From Acidimicrobiia bacterium (GTDB taxonomy: Bacteria; Actinomycetota; Acidimicrobiia; Acidimicrobiales; UBA8592), in the NCBI GenBank assembly GCA_030431575.1, contig JAUIIS010000009.1:1-40564 (forward strand): DNA of 40,564 bases, given 5' to 3'. Numbering within the stretch: position 1 is the first letter of the stretch; each line of letters begins with the position of its first letter. The notes under the pieces are model-generated. The model did no database searches and was not told the DNA's origin. It saw only the letters and a program-made list of their open reading frames with translations. The translations under genes were made by a program, and so were the position numbers. Shown here piece after piece: positions 40,079 through 40,564 of the stretch.

Positions 40079-40564
40079 ATGCACCGGCTGGGGATACTGA
40101 GTATTTGCGCGCTGTTAGCCGCCACGCTCGTCGCGGTCCCCACCTACCCCGCCCAAGCTCAAGACGAACAACCCCCGGTAGAAGAGGTCGATATCGACCC
40201 CGAGCCAAGTCCCACGCCAGCGGTCACACCCGCAGCCGACTGGGTGCCGTTCACTGGCAGCTACGCGGTGGGCTGCACTCGAACCAGCACCAAGAACCCG
40301 GGATGCCCGGTGCACCACCCCACATGGGCCATCGACTGGGCTACCCCGGCGGGAACCAAGATCCGAGCCGCAGGTGCGGGCACAGTGGTTGGCCTGTATC
40401 GCGGTTGCTTACCCAACGGTGGCGACGGGGAATGCAACGGTGGCGCAGGCAACCTCGTTGACCGTGTTCGCTTTAATTATGTCGTCGATTTCCTCTACCT
40501 AGGAATCAAGAAACCTTTTGAAACTAATATTTTTAATATCGCTGATGTGGTGATCATGACTGGC
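40079..40564 (+). CDS. M23-type peptidase, 3' end replaced by foreign sequence
   Basis: The frame starts with a secretion signal (1-27, LLAATLVAVPTYPAQA) and a Pro/Glu-rich linker, then the beginning of an M23/LytM domain: CPVHHPTWAIDWATPAGTKI and AAGAGTVVGLYRG. M23 enzymes cut peptidoglycan peptides outside the cell. From about residue 124 the sequence no longer continues the M23 fold but reads as signal peptidase II, and base composition changes to AT-rich. The real gene is therefore visible only to about 40450; the rest is most likely a chimera. The frame is open at the window edge. Confidence 0.75.
   Translation, partial: MHRLGILSICALLAATLVAVPTYPAQAQDEQPPVEEVDIDPEPSPTPAVTPAADWVPFTGSYAVGCTRTSTKNPGCPVHHPTWAIDWATPAGTKIRAAGAGTVVGLYRGCLPNGGDGECNGGAGNLVDRVRFNYVVDFLYLGIKKPFETNIFNIADVVIMTG
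40448..40564 (+). CDS. lspA: Fragment of signal peptidase II (LspA), probably foreign
   Basis: The last 39 codons encode GNLVDRVRFNYVVDFLYLG and then FNIADVVIMTG. Both catalytic aspartates of LspA are visible, one in GNxxDR and one in FNxAD, with the correct spacing. Unlike the rest of the window, the codons are AT-rich (TTT, AAT, ATT). The fragment lacks the N-terminal half of LspA and runs off the edge. It joins the M23 frame without a stop, near a stretch both families can share (GG-A-GNLV). Confidence 0.75.

Noticed and set aside
40018-40080. Longer 2OG oxygenase N-terminus from 40080
   Set aside because: It would overlap the divergent peptidase start and lacks conserved sequence; the GTG at 40017 has a promoter box at the right distance.

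Overview
The window is high-GC DNA from an actinobacterium. The best guess is a marine member of class Acidimicrobiia. This rests on the actinobacterial housekeeping order phoH-ybeY-tlyC-era and uppS-recO, a secretin-less Tad pilus locus beside a BldC-type regulator, acidic lipoproteins, and frequent start codons preceded at 6-8 nt by a TAnnnT box (leaderless promoters). The taxonomic call is an inference; there is no rRNA or tRNA gene in the window to anchor it.

Layout. 0.2-1.7 kb (minus): uppS-recO. 1.8-7.0 kb (plus): a tiny membrane peptide, a DinG-type helicase, a DUF3179 lipoprotein and a membrane-anchored protein with a duplicated extracellular domain. 7.0-10.7 kb (minus): the overlapping chain phoH-ybeY-tlyC-era. 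10.8-11.6 kb: an unrecognised gene convergent with a BldC-like regulator. 11.9-18.9 kb (plus): a compact Tad/Flp pilus operon (cpaB, tadZ, tadA, tadB, tadC, Flp-like pilin, three TadE/F/G-like pseudopilins). Its 5' region carries ACnTTT direct repeats, several of them one helical turn apart. 19-27.3 kb: a mixed metabolic region (PPOX-like flavin/F420 protein, YkgJ-like cysteine protein with a small partner, alpha/beta hydrolase, quinone oxidoreductase, YbaK deacylase, aromatic amino-acid decarboxylase family enzyme, AhpD-like protein, CopC-domain protein, enoyl-CoA hydratase family). 27.7-33.9 kb: oxidative genes (cytochrome P450; a Rieske oxygenase translationally coupled to a 69-residue protein; divergently, a lone CoxL-type molybdenum hydroxylase), with an operator-like inverted repeat between the two divergent genes. 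34-40.5 kb: an HTH protein, class II dihydroorotase, carotenoid oxygenase, APH-fold kinase, lipoprotein, 2OG-Fe(II) oxygenase and an M23 peptidase.

The last ~100 bases do not belong with the rest. Composition drops abruptly to AT-rich, and the reading frame changes from an M23 peptidase to the C-terminal half of signal peptidase II (LspA). This looks like a chimeric contig end, not a biological fusion.

I see no CRISPR array, prophage, insertion sequence, rRNA or tRNA. The most promising biology is the phased-repeat control region of the Tad operon next to its candidate BldC-type regulator, the Rieske/small-protein/CoxL divergent cluster with its shared operator-like site, and the recurrent leaderless promoter pattern.
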